Of a DNA stretch of 64,000 bases, positions 51,112-60,156 are shown piece by piece. A program made the position numbers and the translations under genes. This DNA comes from Ignavibacteriaceae bacterium (GTDB lineage: Bacteria; Bacteroidota; Ignavibacteria; Ignavibacteriales; Ignavibacteriaceae). Under the pieces are notes generated by a model. That model ran no database searches. It was not told the origin of the DNA and saw nothing but the letters and a program-made list of their open reading frames with translations. The DNA is taken from the NCBI GenBank assembly GCA_008933765.1, contig WBUK01000001.1, forward strand, positions 62,001 to 126,000. The letters run 5' to 3'. How positions within the stretch are numbered: position 1 is the first letter of the stretch; each line of letters opens with the position of its first letter.

Positions 51112-51126
51112 AATTTTGGAAAAACT
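51044..51126. repeat. 29-bp imperfect direct repeat at the GHL10 gene start
   Basis: Segments starting with GTCAGAAAAA at 51044 and 51098 agree at 25 of 29 bases (period 54, 18 codons). The first ATG of the reading frame lies inside the second copy. Confidence 0.65.
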
Positions 51127-51172
51127 AAAACTACCGAATACATCAAATGAAAACGAAATTTCTCAAAATATC

Positions 51173-51282
51173 TCATCACCTCGTAAGGTTTGAAAAACTA
51201 ACTTTATAAGACCCCCGACGGAGTGGGTACGGGTAATCCTTATAACATCACCTCGTAAGGTTTGGAAAGCTAACTTTATAAG
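51173..51282. repeat. 37-bp direct repeat duplicating the end of the GHL10 lipoprotein gene
   Basis: Bases 51173-51209 and 51246-51282 agree at 35 of 37 positions, period 73. The right copy is the native 3' end of the minus-strand gene (YKVSFPNLTR plus stop). The left copy, in the intergenic space, would encode YKVSFSNLTR plus stop. Confidence 0.88.
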
Positions 51283-52579
51283 GGTAAATTTCCTCACGGA
51301 AAAGATCGGTGTAGTTTTTCAAACCTTCGTAAAAAAAGTAAATTTCCCCCATTATCCCAAGTTTGCGGTTCTCTTCTACCATTTGCAGCAGAAGGTCAGG
51401 ATCGGTTTTGTAACTGCCCACATTCAGCAAAATTCCCGGATAAAATTTCAGTTTATTTCCCGCCGGCAGATGTTCCAAAAAATCTTTTTTCAGAGTTTTT
51501 GTGTAAGCGTCAATATCTTTTCTGTAAACCTGTGGTGAAATCAAATCGACATAACCCAACTTAACCCACTTCACCCAGTCCTGCAGATATTCCGTTTTTG
51601 AAAAAGGATACACAGAGGGTGCAAAAGCAACGATGGCAGCCGGATTAACAGATTTCACTTTACGGTAAATTTTTCCAGCGAAGTCTGTCATCAAATCAGC
51701 TCTGAACTGCAGCCACCCGGGGTTTTGGTGGTCTGCAGGTGGCTCTTCTCCGTTATGTGCCGATTTGTAAAGCCCAACGGTGTAAGGGTCGTACCCGCTT
51801 TCGGATGGCATTGCCGGCAGCCTGTCATCACCCTGAATACCGTCAACTGCATAGTTGGTTACAACTTCTTCAATCAACGAAAGAACAAAATCCTGCACTT
51901 CCGGATCAAAGCCGTTCATCCACTCAAAGCCGTTTTTGGTAACCAATTCACCATTCTTGTCAATCGCTTTCCAGTTTGGCATTTTAGCCAGCAGATGCCC
52001 ACCGTTGCTTTTATAAGAAGCAGCAAACCCGAACTCGAACCACGGGATGACCTTAATACCGTTTTCCCGCGCGGCAGCGGTTAATTCACGAAGTGGGTCT
52101 CTTCCTTTGAAATTGGAATCAATCTCAATCCCAAACCTCTCTTTCATAACTGCGCTTGGGTAAAGAGTAACACCTTTGTTCCACACTACCGGAAAAATTG
52201 CGTTTAATCCCAACTCCTTGCAGAATGCGACCGCTTCCTTTATCCCCTCTTTCGAGTTGAGAACTTTGCTGTCAACATTTGTCAGCCATACTCCGTGTAC
52301 TGCGGAACCAACCGAAGACTCGCCCCGTAGTGTGGATTCTGAAGCAGTGTTACCGTCAGATACTGCACTGCAACCCGTAAGCATACCCGCCAATAAAAAC
52401 ACGGAAATTAAAGGAATGAACCTGTTGAATAAAAACCGGTTTCTCTGGGTTAACCGCTGCACAAATAACCACAGAGAGTAAGAAATCTGCAAACCGAAAA
52501 AAGAAGACTTACAGTCAAACACCCGAAAACCGGAAAACATCCGCAAACGGTTGTAAGAATACATTCGAGTGAAAACCAT
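51248..52579 (-). CDS. GHL10 family glycoside hydrolase-like lipoprotein
   Basis: A paralogue of the neighbouring gene, without the beta and sorting domains. The family core is VHGVWLTNVDSKVL, IFPVVWNKGVTLYPS, IPWFEFGFAASY, VDGIQGDDRLPAMPSESGYD and DLISPQVYRKDI. A lipobox LTGC is preceded by a hydrophobic run (FIPLISVFLLAGM), so the mature protein is lipid-anchored. The start is uncertain: the ATG at 52579 overlaps the upstream TGA (TGATG), favouring coupling, but leaves about 60 residues before the lipobox; a GTG at 52462 would give a normal signal length. Substrate unknown; YngK relatives are proposed to act on peptidoglycan or other glycans. Confidence 0.83.
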   Translation of the reverse strand: MVFTRMYSYNRLRMFSGFRVFDCKSSFFGLQISYSLWLFVQRLTQRNRFLFNRFIPLISVFLLAGMLTGCSAVSDGNTASESTLRGESSVGSAVHGVWLTNVDSKVLNSKEGIKEAVAFCKELGLNAIFPVVWNKGVTLYPSAVMKERFGIEIDSNFKGRDPLRELTAAARENGIKVIPWFEFGFAASYKSNGGHLLAKMPNWKAIDKNGELVTKNGFEWMNGFDPEVQDFVLSLIEEVVTNYAVDGIQGDDRLPAMPSESGYDPYTVGLYKSAHNGEEPPADHQNPGWLQFRADLMTDFAGKIYRKVKSVNPAAIVAFAPSVYPFSKTEYLQDWVKWVKLGYVDLISPQVYRKDIDAYTKTLKKDFLEHLPAGNKLKFYPGILLNVGSYKTDPDLLLQMVEENRKLGIMGEIYFFYEGLKNYTDLFREEIYPYKVSFPNLTR

Positions 52580-53274
52580 CAAAACTTTGCCCGAACCGTC
52601 GCCTTAAGCTCTATCATCTGCATCGAGGCTACATTCTCAAAATCAAGTTTCAAAGTTGACCAAAGCTCGCCAAGCATGTTCTTGTAGTTAGCTGAAACAG
52701 AAAACCAAACAGGATCGAAAACCTTAATACCAAATTCAACCCCGGCGTTTATCGTTCCGCTCCAGTCTTCCTGATCTAACCTTGGAACATCCAAAAGTTC
52801 CTGCAGCATTTGTGCCCCTGTTGTGTCGTTAACATAAAGGGAATCTTTGTAACTTCCTCTTTTGAACTGCCAGTTGTAAATCCCAAATCCTAAGTTTAGC
52901 TTTGTCTCAAACATTTGGTTTTTCACAATAAAATAATCAGCCTGAACAGCAACACCGTAAGCTTTGAGGTCCATTTCCAACGATTTAATCGGATAAGTAA
53001 ATGTTTTCTGCTCCGTCCCGATCAAATATTCCCGTTTAATGTTCATCTTATCTTCGTTCAATTTGTTGAAGGTAAGAAATTCAACCTTGCCGCTCCATGC
53101 CCATTTTTCCGACACTTCATTAGTAGCGAACAAAGAGGCACCATATCCCGGGCTGAATCTGTTTTCCAATTCACCCATCGGAACTAAAAACGAGCCACCG
53201 GCACCCGCCGCCCACTTTCCCTGCGCTAAAACTCCGGTTGTAAGCAATAAAACTACAATAAATATCTTTTTCAT
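52579..53274 (-). CDS. Outer-membrane beta-barrel protein
   Basis: A 231-residue protein with a signal peptide (MKKIFIVVLLLTTGVLAQG) and alternating beta strands typical of an eight-stranded barrel: GKWAAGAGGSFLVPMGELE at the start and aromatic-flanked strands to the terminal ATVRAKF. No further family assignment. It is the fifth gene of the leftward envelope locus, separated by 7 bases from the barrel protein gene upstream, and its TGA overlaps the next ATG. The function may be structural support of the secretion or uptake proteins in the same operon. Confidence 0.72.
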   Translation of the reverse strand: MKKIFIVVLLLTTGVLAQGKWAAGAGGSFLVPMGELENRFSPGYGASLFATNEVSEKWAWSGKVEFLTFNKLNEDKMNIKREYLIGTEQKTFTYPIKSLEMDLKAYGVAVQADYFIVKNQMFETKLNLGFGIYNWQFKRGSYKDSLYVNDTTGAQMLQELLDVPRLDQEDWSGTINAGVEFGIKVFDPVWFSVSANYKNMLGELWSTLKLDFENVASMQMIELKATVRAKF

Positions 53275-53281
53275 ATTTTAA

Positions 53282-53998
53282 TCAATACCTGAATGATACG
53301 CCAAATTTAATGTTTAACTCGTTCCTGAACGGTAGATCTGTGTAACCCATGTGGTCGGTCTCCAAAAATTGGGTAAAACTGAAGTCACCCGAGAGATCAA
53401 CATCATCGAAAATGGGATACTTAACCGATAAACCACCGGTGTACATAATCGGATTTCCGAGTTTTGGGGGGGCAAAGTTTCTGTAGTTGTATTTGAACTC
53501 GGAATCAAGTTTCGTCAGCTTTTTCTCCCAGTTTTCCACCACATAGAACCACCTTGTGTAAAACAACATCCCAATTCCGAGATACGGTTTCACCCTGAAA
53601 CCACCGAGGTTTGTTTCGTATCCTACGGAAATCGAAATCGGAATTGAGTGAATCCCCTGATTCGGGGTAACCGTTAGCTTATACTTAGCGGTATCTGTAA
53701 GGTCAGCTCTTACACTGCCCCAGTATCTGTTATCCCAAAAATTCCAGTTCCATTGTTGAAGTGCTGAATCCTGTTCAATGAAATAAGACTGGTACCCTAA
53801 GGAAAGGGAAAGAAACACATCATCGAAAGTTTCAAAATTAATCCGGACACCCATACCAAATCCTTTGGCAGAAGTAGCCGAATACTTCAAAGAACCGGCA
53901 GTAGAAAACGAACCGGTTCCTTCAATATCAAACAATTGCGCCTGCGAAGTAATTGATGTAAGAAAAACAAACAAAACTACTTTAATTATTCTATTCAT
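53282..53998 (-). CDS. Outer-membrane beta-barrel protein
   Basis: A 238-residue exported protein: signal peptide MNRIIKVVLFVFLTSITSQAQ, then a beta-rich chain with repeated aromatic/glycine strands (FLSLSLGYQSYFI, GFRVKPYLGIGMLFYTRWF, GGLSVKYPIFDDVDLSGDF) and a terminal Tyr (KFGVSFRY), as in porin-like barrels. Similar in size to its downstream neighbour but with low direct similarity. No specific family recognised. It lies 10 bases after the PorV-like gene, which starts the barrel group of this locus. Confidence 0.72.
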   Translation of the reverse strand: MNRIIKVVLFVFLTSITSQAQLFDIEGTGSFSTAGSLKYSATSAKGFGMGVRINFETFDDVFLSLSLGYQSYFIEQDSALQQWNWNFWDNRYWGSVRADLTDTAKYKLTVTPNQGIHSIPISISVGYETNLGGFRVKPYLGIGMLFYTRWFYVVENWEKKLTKLDSEFKYNYRNFAPPKLGNPIMYTGGLSVKYPIFDDVDLSGDFSFTQFLETDHMGYTDLPFRNELNIKFGVSFRY

Positions 53999-54008
53999 CG
54001 CTGTCTCC

Positions 54009-54947
54009 TCAGTAATTCAAGTTTAGTGTGAAACGGAGGATATTTCCAAGCCTGCCGTAGTCCGCAAACGAAAAATCTATGCCGACAGGTATTTGTTTAG
54101 TGGGGTTAAGCCCAAGCCCGAAGCTCCAGGTTTCTTCATCATAGAAGAATTTGTAGCCTCCGCGAAGCATAATCATATTCTTCCATCCTACTTCCAACCC
54201 GGCGTTAACTCTTTCGTCGCCGTCGTTAGGGTGAAGTGCTTCAACTATACCTGTAACACGAAATTCAGTGTTAAAATCGCCGTAAATTTCGCCCGCAAGC
54301 CCAAGTTTAAGCACGGATGGCATTTTGAACGGATCGTTAATATATTTTGCTTCAACTCCAAAATTTTGAATTGAAGCGCCTAATCTTAACGACTTTAAGC
54401 CGGTATAATAAAGAATACCACCATCAAACAAAACATTGCTTGCTGAATATTGGTCAATCCCCTCGCGAACATACTTAACCGTTACGCCGAAAGAAAATTT
54501 ATCGGTAAGCGCCCGTGAATAACTGGCGCCCACGGCAACAGCGTTTGCGCCGAAATCACCAAGCACTTCATACACTTTCTGACCCGATACCTTTTTGGTT
54601 TTCGGCATCGATCCGTAATCAACTGCAACGGCGCCAAAGGCAAATGTTCCGAAATCACTCTTGTATGAGTAGCCCGCAGCGTAGTGCTTTATATCCGCTA
54701 TCCAGGGTGAATAGGAAGCTGTGAACGAGTGTTGGCTCTCGTTGAACCCCATCCCCGCAGGGTTCGAAAATATCGCGGAAACTCCCATATCTGCCAAAGC
54801 AACAGATGACTCACCAAGTGCCGCTCCGCGGGCAGTAACCGGCATCTGAAGGAAAACAAACCCCGCCGTTGCCGTCTTCTTGAACTCCTGAGCGTTCAGC
54901 AGGGCGGTAATTGATAAGAACAACAGTAAAAAATTTCTGATCTTCAT
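54009..54947 (-). CDS. PorV/PorQ family protein
   Basis: A 312-residue outer-membrane protein of the PorV/PorQ family. A signal peptide ends in LLNAQ, then FVFLQMPVTARGAALGESSVALADMGVSAIFSNPAGMGF is the family signature, split here only for description. The remaining chain is a predicted 14-strand barrel ending LNLNY. PorV shuttles cargo from the type IX translocon to the attachment complex; PorQ is involved in sorting. The position directly after a large secreted protein suggests a dedicated cargo-shuttling role, which is inference. Confidence 0.87.
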   Translation of the reverse strand: MKIRNFLLLFLSITALLNAQEFKKTATAGFVFLQMPVTARGAALGESSVALADMGVSAIFSNPAGMGFNESQHSFTASYSPWIADIKHYAAGYSYKSDFGTFAFGAVAVDYGSMPKTKKVSGQKVYEVLGDFGANAVAVGASYSRALTDKFSFGVTVKYVREGIDQYSASNVLFDGGILYYTGLKSLRLGASIQNFGVEAKYINDPFKMPSVLKLGLAGEIYGDFNTEFRVTGIVEALHPNDGDERVNAGLEVGWKNMIMLRGGYKFFYDEETWSFGLGLNPTKQIPVGIDFSFADYGRLGNILRFTLNLNY

Positions 54948-54950
54948 CGC

Positions 54951-56987
54951 TTACCTCACAATCGCAAATTTACCGGTAGCAGTACCGTATTGTGATTCAA
55001 CATGAAAAATGTACACCCCACTTTCCACATACTGACCGAAATCCGTAACCTGGTTCCAGGTAACAATTCCGCCGCGATTTTCGTCAACATATATTGTTTT
55101 CACCAAATCCCCCCGGACCGTGTAAATCCTTATGGTTGAAGGGTTTGGCACATTCACAAACTGAATCTGATCGCTCTCGCCCGGTTGGCTTACACCTTCG
55201 CCAATAATAAAAGGATTTGGAACCACCAGAATTTGATTTACACTTTCCGGCGGCGGAAGTGTAGCCAAAAATGGTTTGGTTGTTCTGTTTGCAAATATTG
55301 AAGATTCCATCGGCGGCACTTGCACTGTGTTGCCCGTTTCAGGGAATCTTTGCGTTGGGTTGACACTCCAAAATGCTTTGCCGGTATCATAAGCGGTTAT
55401 TGAATAGTAATAACCCGTTCCGATTTGCACTGTGGTATCGGTGAAAGTGTATTTATTTCCGCTGCTAAAGGCGGGGTCTCCTTTCTGAATATCTGCAACT
55501 TGAATCCATGGGCCAATCGGCAGAAAATCCGAACGATAAACCCGATAGCCGGCAAGATCAAATGTGCCGTCATCCGGATCGGGTATCGCCTCACAGCTGT
55601 TATCCCAACTGAGCACATTTGCAACCTTTCTTTCTTCACCCTGATAGAAATTAACACTGAATTTTGGCGCCGCCGGCGGGTCAGGGTGGTTCATATTATT
55701 ATCATAAGTTAACTGTGCCCTTCTTACAGCGGGCAGAAAATTTTTGGTGTAACTCTCAGTGTAAATTACACTCGGCGATACATTTTTATCCAATGCCTTA
55801 CCATAATCCATTCCTGCAACTATTTCCGCAAGAACGATTTTTACCGTGTCACCCGGCTTCATCGTCCAGGGACCTAATGACATAACTGACCACTTCCGCG
55901 CGTTGTTTATGAAATTAGTATCGGTCAGGTTCTTCGGAAACTGATAAAACTGAAACAGATTTGTCGGGTTTTTTAACGCACGATATTTATCTTCGTTAAA
56001 TCCCGCAACCCCGGTGAAAGGTCCCTGCATATCCAGCGAAGTTTCACCTTTCGACCATCCCAATTTAGTTTCATCAACCCGGGTTGCAATTCCGGTGGAA
56101 TCGGGTGAGGAATAAACCAACTTCACTCCTGCGTAACCCGGCGCTAACCATTCACCCTGCGGAATGCCGTTAACAACTCTTCCGAGCGAGTTCGTAAAAC
56201 CATAGTTCGCACTTTCGGCTTGAAGTAATTTATTTGTTCTGTCGTAAAGAACCCGTGTGTTCCTCGCACCGTTTGTTTCCTGAGGGAAAAGGACACGCCA
56301 CGCACGCGAATTTACCTGCTGCGCATAAGTCAGCAGCATTTGAACACCATATAAGGTATCAGAAACCGTTTTTTCGGGATGTGCAGCTTTAATTTCCTGC
56401 GAAATATTTATGAAATAATATTCGTATAAAATATAATTTTCATCCCGTGCCGAGCCGCTCCACTGGTGCGCTCTCCTAACTACCCTCATCGGCAGTTGAA
56501 GTTCGTCCTGTTGGTTCGGTGTGTAAAAGTTCGGGTTATATTCCCAAATTGATTCTATTACTTCTTCACCAACATTGGGGTTAGTTTGCAGCCAGTAGTT
56601 CTCTCCGTTCGGAAAAAGTTTTCTGTGCGTTTTAAGCGTATATTTTGAAGAAGCTTCAGTTGAAACTGACCCTGCATACATCGCCCAGTCCTCAACTGAA
56701 ATAACCGAATCCTTCCGGTTTTTTGCACCGACCCAAAAACCACCGGTTGCTATATGGCTTGCTGTTCCGCCGATATTCTCACCTACCCACGAGGGGTCAT
56801 AACCGGGCCAGTCAAGCGTCGGGCCTGTTGAAGCCCAGTTGTTATAAGCCGGTCCCGATTTGGCAGGTGAAAGCGAGTGCCAGAGAGAGCCTCTGTTAAA
56901 TATCAACAATGGAGACTCTACCTGCGCCATCACCGGTAGGGTGATTAACAGCGTAAATACTACAATTTTTAATCTATTTAATCTCAT
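54951..56987 (-). CDS. Large secreted protein with FlgD-like C-terminal domain
   Basis: A 678-residue exported protein. The ATG at 56987 is favoured: it gives a clean signal peptide (MRLNRLKIVVFTLLITLPVMAQ) and lies 22 bases after the receptor gene stop, whereas an earlier start at 57026 overlaps that gene. The middle part is Trp/Tyr-rich and unassigned; a FnIII-like segment is likely near residues 450-560 (DLAGYRVYRSDFLPIGPW). The C-terminus (VVPNPFIIGEG, RIYTVRGDLVKTIYVDENRGG, GQYVESGVYIFHVES) is a FlgD-ig/sorting-like domain. Co-transcribed with the TonB receptor and PorV-like genes, it is the likely surface partner of the locus. Confidence 0.78.
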   Translation of the reverse strand: MRLNRLKIVVFTLLITLPVMAQVESPLLIFNRGSLWHSLSPAKSGPAYNNWASTGPTLDWPGYDPSWVGENIGGTASHIATGGFWVGAKNRKDSVISVEDWAMYAGSVSTEASSKYTLKTHRKLFPNGENYWLQTNPNVGEEVIESIWEYNPNFYTPNQQDELQLPMRVVRRAHQWSGSARDENYILYEYYFINISQEIKAAHPEKTVSDTLYGVQMLLTYAQQVNSRAWRVLFPQETNGARNTRVLYDRTNKLLQAESANYGFTNSLGRVVNGIPQGEWLAPGYAGVKLVYSSPDSTGIATRVDETKLGWSKGETSLDMQGPFTGVAGFNEDKYRALKNPTNLFQFYQFPKNLTDTNFINNARKWSVMSLGPWTMKPGDTVKIVLAEIVAGMDYGKALDKNVSPSVIYTESYTKNFLPAVRRAQLTYDNNMNHPDPPAAPKFSVNFYQGEERKVANVLSWDNSCEAIPDPDDGTFDLAGYRVYRSDFLPIGPWIQVADIQKGDPAFSSGNKYTFTDTTVQIGTGYYYSITAYDTGKAFWSVNPTQRFPETGNTVQVPPMESSIFANRTTKPFLATLPPPESVNQILVVPNPFIIGEGVSQPGESDQIQFVNVPNPSTIRIYTVRGDLVKTIYVDENRGGIVTWNQVTDFGQYVESGVYIFHVESQYGTATGKFAIVR

Positions 56988-57009
56988 TTTTTCAAAACCT
57001 TGTCTGTCT

Positions 57010-60000
57010 TTAGAATCCGAAACCAAGTGTAAGGAAAACCTGCCGGGGTATATTCTTATAAGCCTTATAGAAGGCGGAAATATAGCTTATTCTGTTCGGG
57101 TCACGCCCCGGTTGGTCGATTGTGGTTCCATAGTCAACCCAATCAATAAGGTCGTTACCTGTAACCGGTGTTATCCATTGGTTGTTGAACAGATTCATTA
57201 TCCTTAAACCAACTATGAACCTGTACCCACCCTCTAAAATGATATTTTTCGTGAAGTTCACATCAAAATTCGACTCTATTGGGTAGCGTCGGTTGTTCAC
57301 AATATCTTTCAGGTCGAACGAAGTCCGATAAGTAAACGGAGCACCTGATTGCACTGAATAAATGAAACTTATGCTCGAGTTTTCTAAAATATTCAGCCCA
57401 AACAGCTCCGGTCCTTCGCCGGTTCCCCAGTTATACTGAAGAAGTGCACGCAGGTTGTGCGTTCTGTCATTACCGGATAGAAATTCGCCCGTGTAATCTC
57501 TCGATTCAGCAGCTGCAGAAGCAGTCGGGTACATCACCTGTGCGCCGTAATTACCGTCGGTTGTTTGAGAAATGCTGTAAGTTAAGCGGTACATCCAGTT
57601 TTTAGGATTCACTTTTTCAAGCGTTGCCTCAAAACCGAGTGTTGCACCAAAGGCATTGTTTGCAAATGTTGTGTAGTTGAACAAAGGCGTGTTATCCGAA
57701 GTGTAAGCCGAAGGGCTGTTCAATACAGTTCCGGTGAATGAAGCGTAGCGCAACAGCCCGATTTGCGAAACACGGTCGTTGTAATAAAGCGCCAGATCTA
57801 TTCTGTTGTCTTCATCCAAAAGCTGTTGAAGCCCAAACTCATACTGAATCGTCTTTTTGGGTTCAAGGTTTGCATTTCCGTGCCCGACAATTCCTTTGTT
57901 TCCGCGGTTCGAAAGCGCCTGGCTGAAAGTAGGCATCGATGTAAAATGCCCGTACTGCAGCCTGAAGGCGGTGTTCTCACCAATTGGGAAAGATAAACCC
58001 ACCCTCGGCAGAAGCATGAAGTAGGTTTTCGATTTTTCAGTGGCTAAATTCCCCGTTTCAGGTCCCTCAGTACCAACATATACAATGTTGAAGGGGTCAA
58101 CCGGCACATCGGCGCCGAAATTATACGCTTCGGCTCTTACGCCAATGTTGGCTATCATCCCCTCATATTCCATTTTGTCCTGTATGTAAAAAGCAACATT
58201 GTAGGGCTGTGCCGTGTAATATTCCGCCACACCGTTTGTCGCAACCAAAGCGTTTGCTTTGAAGCGGGAGTTCACACCGTTGTTGTATAAATCCCAGTAA
58301 TAAAACTTAAAACCGGCTTTGAACAGGTTAAACTGATTGAACTGGCTGGTAAAATCGATGTTTGCCGCCCAGTATTCTGTCCGTGTATCCTGATAATAAA
58401 GCGTGCTGAACGCATCGGGCGCTCTGAAATATTGTGTTTCCCACCAGGCACCCGGTTTAAGTATGCTTCCTATGGGGTCATTCAAACTGTCTAAAACATC
58501 CCGCTGTTGCGAGTAGCTTGGCAGATATTCATACGGAAGCTCATATTTCTCGTTAAGATGGGTTACCGTTGCTTCCAAAAAAGATTGTGGGTTAATTGTG
58601 TAAGTATAATTTAAACTTTGAGTTACGGTTTCTTCCGTTCTTACGGGGTCAATTAACACATAATATTTATATGAAGTGGAGGGGGGCGAAAAAGCCAATC
58701 CTGCCCAACGAATATCGTTTGAACCCGACCATATACCTCCCCGATAATTCTGGTAACCGAGCAATAACTTCAATTTGTGGGAAATCGCCGGTTGATAGGT
58801 AACATTTAATGTATAGTTTTGCGATATCTGATCTTTTTCAGCGGTTGGAAGCCGTGTCGGGTTCTTTTTGTACTCACCTGAAAAGAAAAACTTCAGTCGA
58901 TCGGGGTTTTTACCCAACGGTCCCCCAATGCCAATCATAAACCTTTGGTACGAACGGCTTCTGTAATCATAAACACCTAAAGGGTTATCGTCACTTGGTG
59001 AATGATTGGTTAACCAGGTATTAAAAGCCCAGTTAATCTCATTGTTTAGTATGTTGTTCCACATCGAAACTTCATCGGGTGAAGCGGTACCGTTCTTTAC
59101 TTTATCGTAAAGCCATTTATATCTGCTTGGTGAATTCAAACCCAAATCCTGCAGGAAAAAGGAAGAGTCCTTAAGCGCCATCCATTTATCTAATGTTCCC
59201 CATTTCTGCCATTCGTAAGTTGATTCATCGTAGATATATTTTCCGAAGTGGTATTGACCCGGCGGGCGGTACTCAACCCTGAACTCACCGGAGAGCTTCG
59301 AGGTTCCGTCTTTCAGAACCACTTTCACCACACCCGCCTGTGCATTTCCGTACTCAGCCGAAAAACCACCCGAAATCAGTTGCATCTGTTGCACACCAAT
59401 CGGGTTTATGTCGTATTTCCACGAGTTATCTGCCTTTTCAACACCGAAAGAGCCGGGGGAAGTAGTAGCCGAGTTAATCTGGTCAACACCGTTTATTTGG
59501 TAGTTTACATCGTAAGTACCGGAACCTCTGACTGTGTATGTGCCTTTTTCATTTTTTGAAAAGCCGGCGGTCAAATCCAAAATACCGCGCAAACCTTCAA
59601 TGGGTGCCGCTTCTATCTGCTCGTTATCTATGGTTGTTGCTGTCGAGGTTTGGTCTTTAATAATTTTTGGCTTTTCTGCCACAACCACCACTTCTTCCAT
59701 TTCCAAAGTTGCCTGTTTCAACTTCATGTCAATAGTAGTAGTTCTGTCGATAAATATCTCAACATCCGAAACTACATATTTAGCATACCCTACATAGCTT
59801 GCCGTAACGGAATATTTACCTGCCGGAATATTCAGTATAAAGTAATTACCGTCTATATCTGTTACTCCACCGAGAGTGGTTCCGTCAACTCGAACGGCAA
59901 CCCCGATGAGCCTTTCGCCCGTCTGTGCATCTCGTATCTCACCGGATAACTTGCCCCGTTGCCCGTGCAAAAATGTTGTACCTGCAATTAATATTGCAAA

Positions 60001-60063
60001 AAACAATATCTTTACCGACACAAAAGAGCAATTTTTCCTTCTATATCGTAGGTATGTATCCAT
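57010..60063 (-). CDS. TonB-dependent receptor with carboxypeptidase-like regulatory domain
   Basis: A 1017-residue outer-membrane receptor. After a signal peptide, a CarboxypepD_reg-like domain (GKLSGEIRDAQTGERLIGVAVRVDG to GYAKYVVSDVEI, about 35-120) precedes the plug domain (EAAPIEGLRGILDLTAGF, with SGGFSAEYGNAQAGVVKVVLKDG), then a 22-strand barrel ending with Phe (VFLTLGFGF). There is no SusD partner, so this is not a classical starch-utilisation pair; receptors with this layout import chelates, vitamins or oligomers. The ATG at 60063 is preferred; the frame is open to 60129 with a Lys/Arg-rich extension. First gene of the leftward envelope locus; divergent from prmA. Confidence 0.9.
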   Translation of the reverse strand: MDTYLRYRRKNCSFVSVKILFFAILIAGTTFLHGQRGKLSGEIRDAQTGERLIGVAVRVDGTTLGGVTDIDGNYFILNIPAGKYSVTASYVGYAKYVVSDVEIFIDRTTTIDMKLKQATLEMEEVVVVAEKPKIIKDQTSTATTIDNEQIEAAPIEGLRGILDLTAGFSKNEKGTYTVRGSGTYDVNYQINGVDQINSATTSPGSFGVEKADNSWKYDINPIGVQQMQLISGGFSAEYGNAQAGVVKVVLKDGTSKLSGEFRVEYRPPGQYHFGKYIYDESTYEWQKWGTLDKWMALKDSSFFLQDLGLNSPSRYKWLYDKVKNGTASPDEVSMWNNILNNEINWAFNTWLTNHSPSDDNPLGVYDYRSRSYQRFMIGIGGPLGKNPDRLKFFFSGEYKKNPTRLPTAEKDQISQNYTLNVTYQPAISHKLKLLLGYQNYRGGIWSGSNDIRWAGLAFSPPSTSYKYYVLIDPVRTEETVTQSLNYTYTINPQSFLEATVTHLNEKYELPYEYLPSYSQQRDVLDSLNDPIGSILKPGAWWETQYFRAPDAFSTLYYQDTRTEYWAANIDFTSQFNQFNLFKAGFKFYYWDLYNNGVNSRFKANALVATNGVAEYYTAQPYNVAFYIQDKMEYEGMIANIGVRAEAYNFGADVPVDPFNIVYVGTEGPETGNLATEKSKTYFMLLPRVGLSFPIGENTAFRLQYGHFTSMPTFSQALSNRGNKGIVGHGNANLEPKKTIQYEFGLQQLLDEDNRIDLALYYNDRVSQIGLLRYASFTGTVLNSPSAYTSDNTPLFNYTTFANNAFGATLGFEATLEKVNPKNWMYRLTYSISQTTDGNYGAQVMYPTASAAAESRDYTGEFLSGNDRTHNLRALLQYNWGTGEGPELFGLNILENSSISFIYSVQSGAPFTYRTSFDLKDIVNNRRYPIESNFDVNFTKNIILEGGYRFIVGLRIMNLFNNQWITPVTGNDLIDWVDYGTTIDQPGRDPNRISYISAFYKAYKNIPRQVFLTLGFGF

Positions 60064-60156
60064 AACAACTCTGTTTCTGCGATTTTTTCTTACTGTAAAA
60101 TTTATTTTATAAACAACAAAATACTGCATTTTTATCGGATATTACAAATTTTTTTT

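Noticed and set aside
57738..57996. Small open frames opposite the TonB receptor gene
   Set aside because: Shadow frames within a long conserved gene; no independent support.
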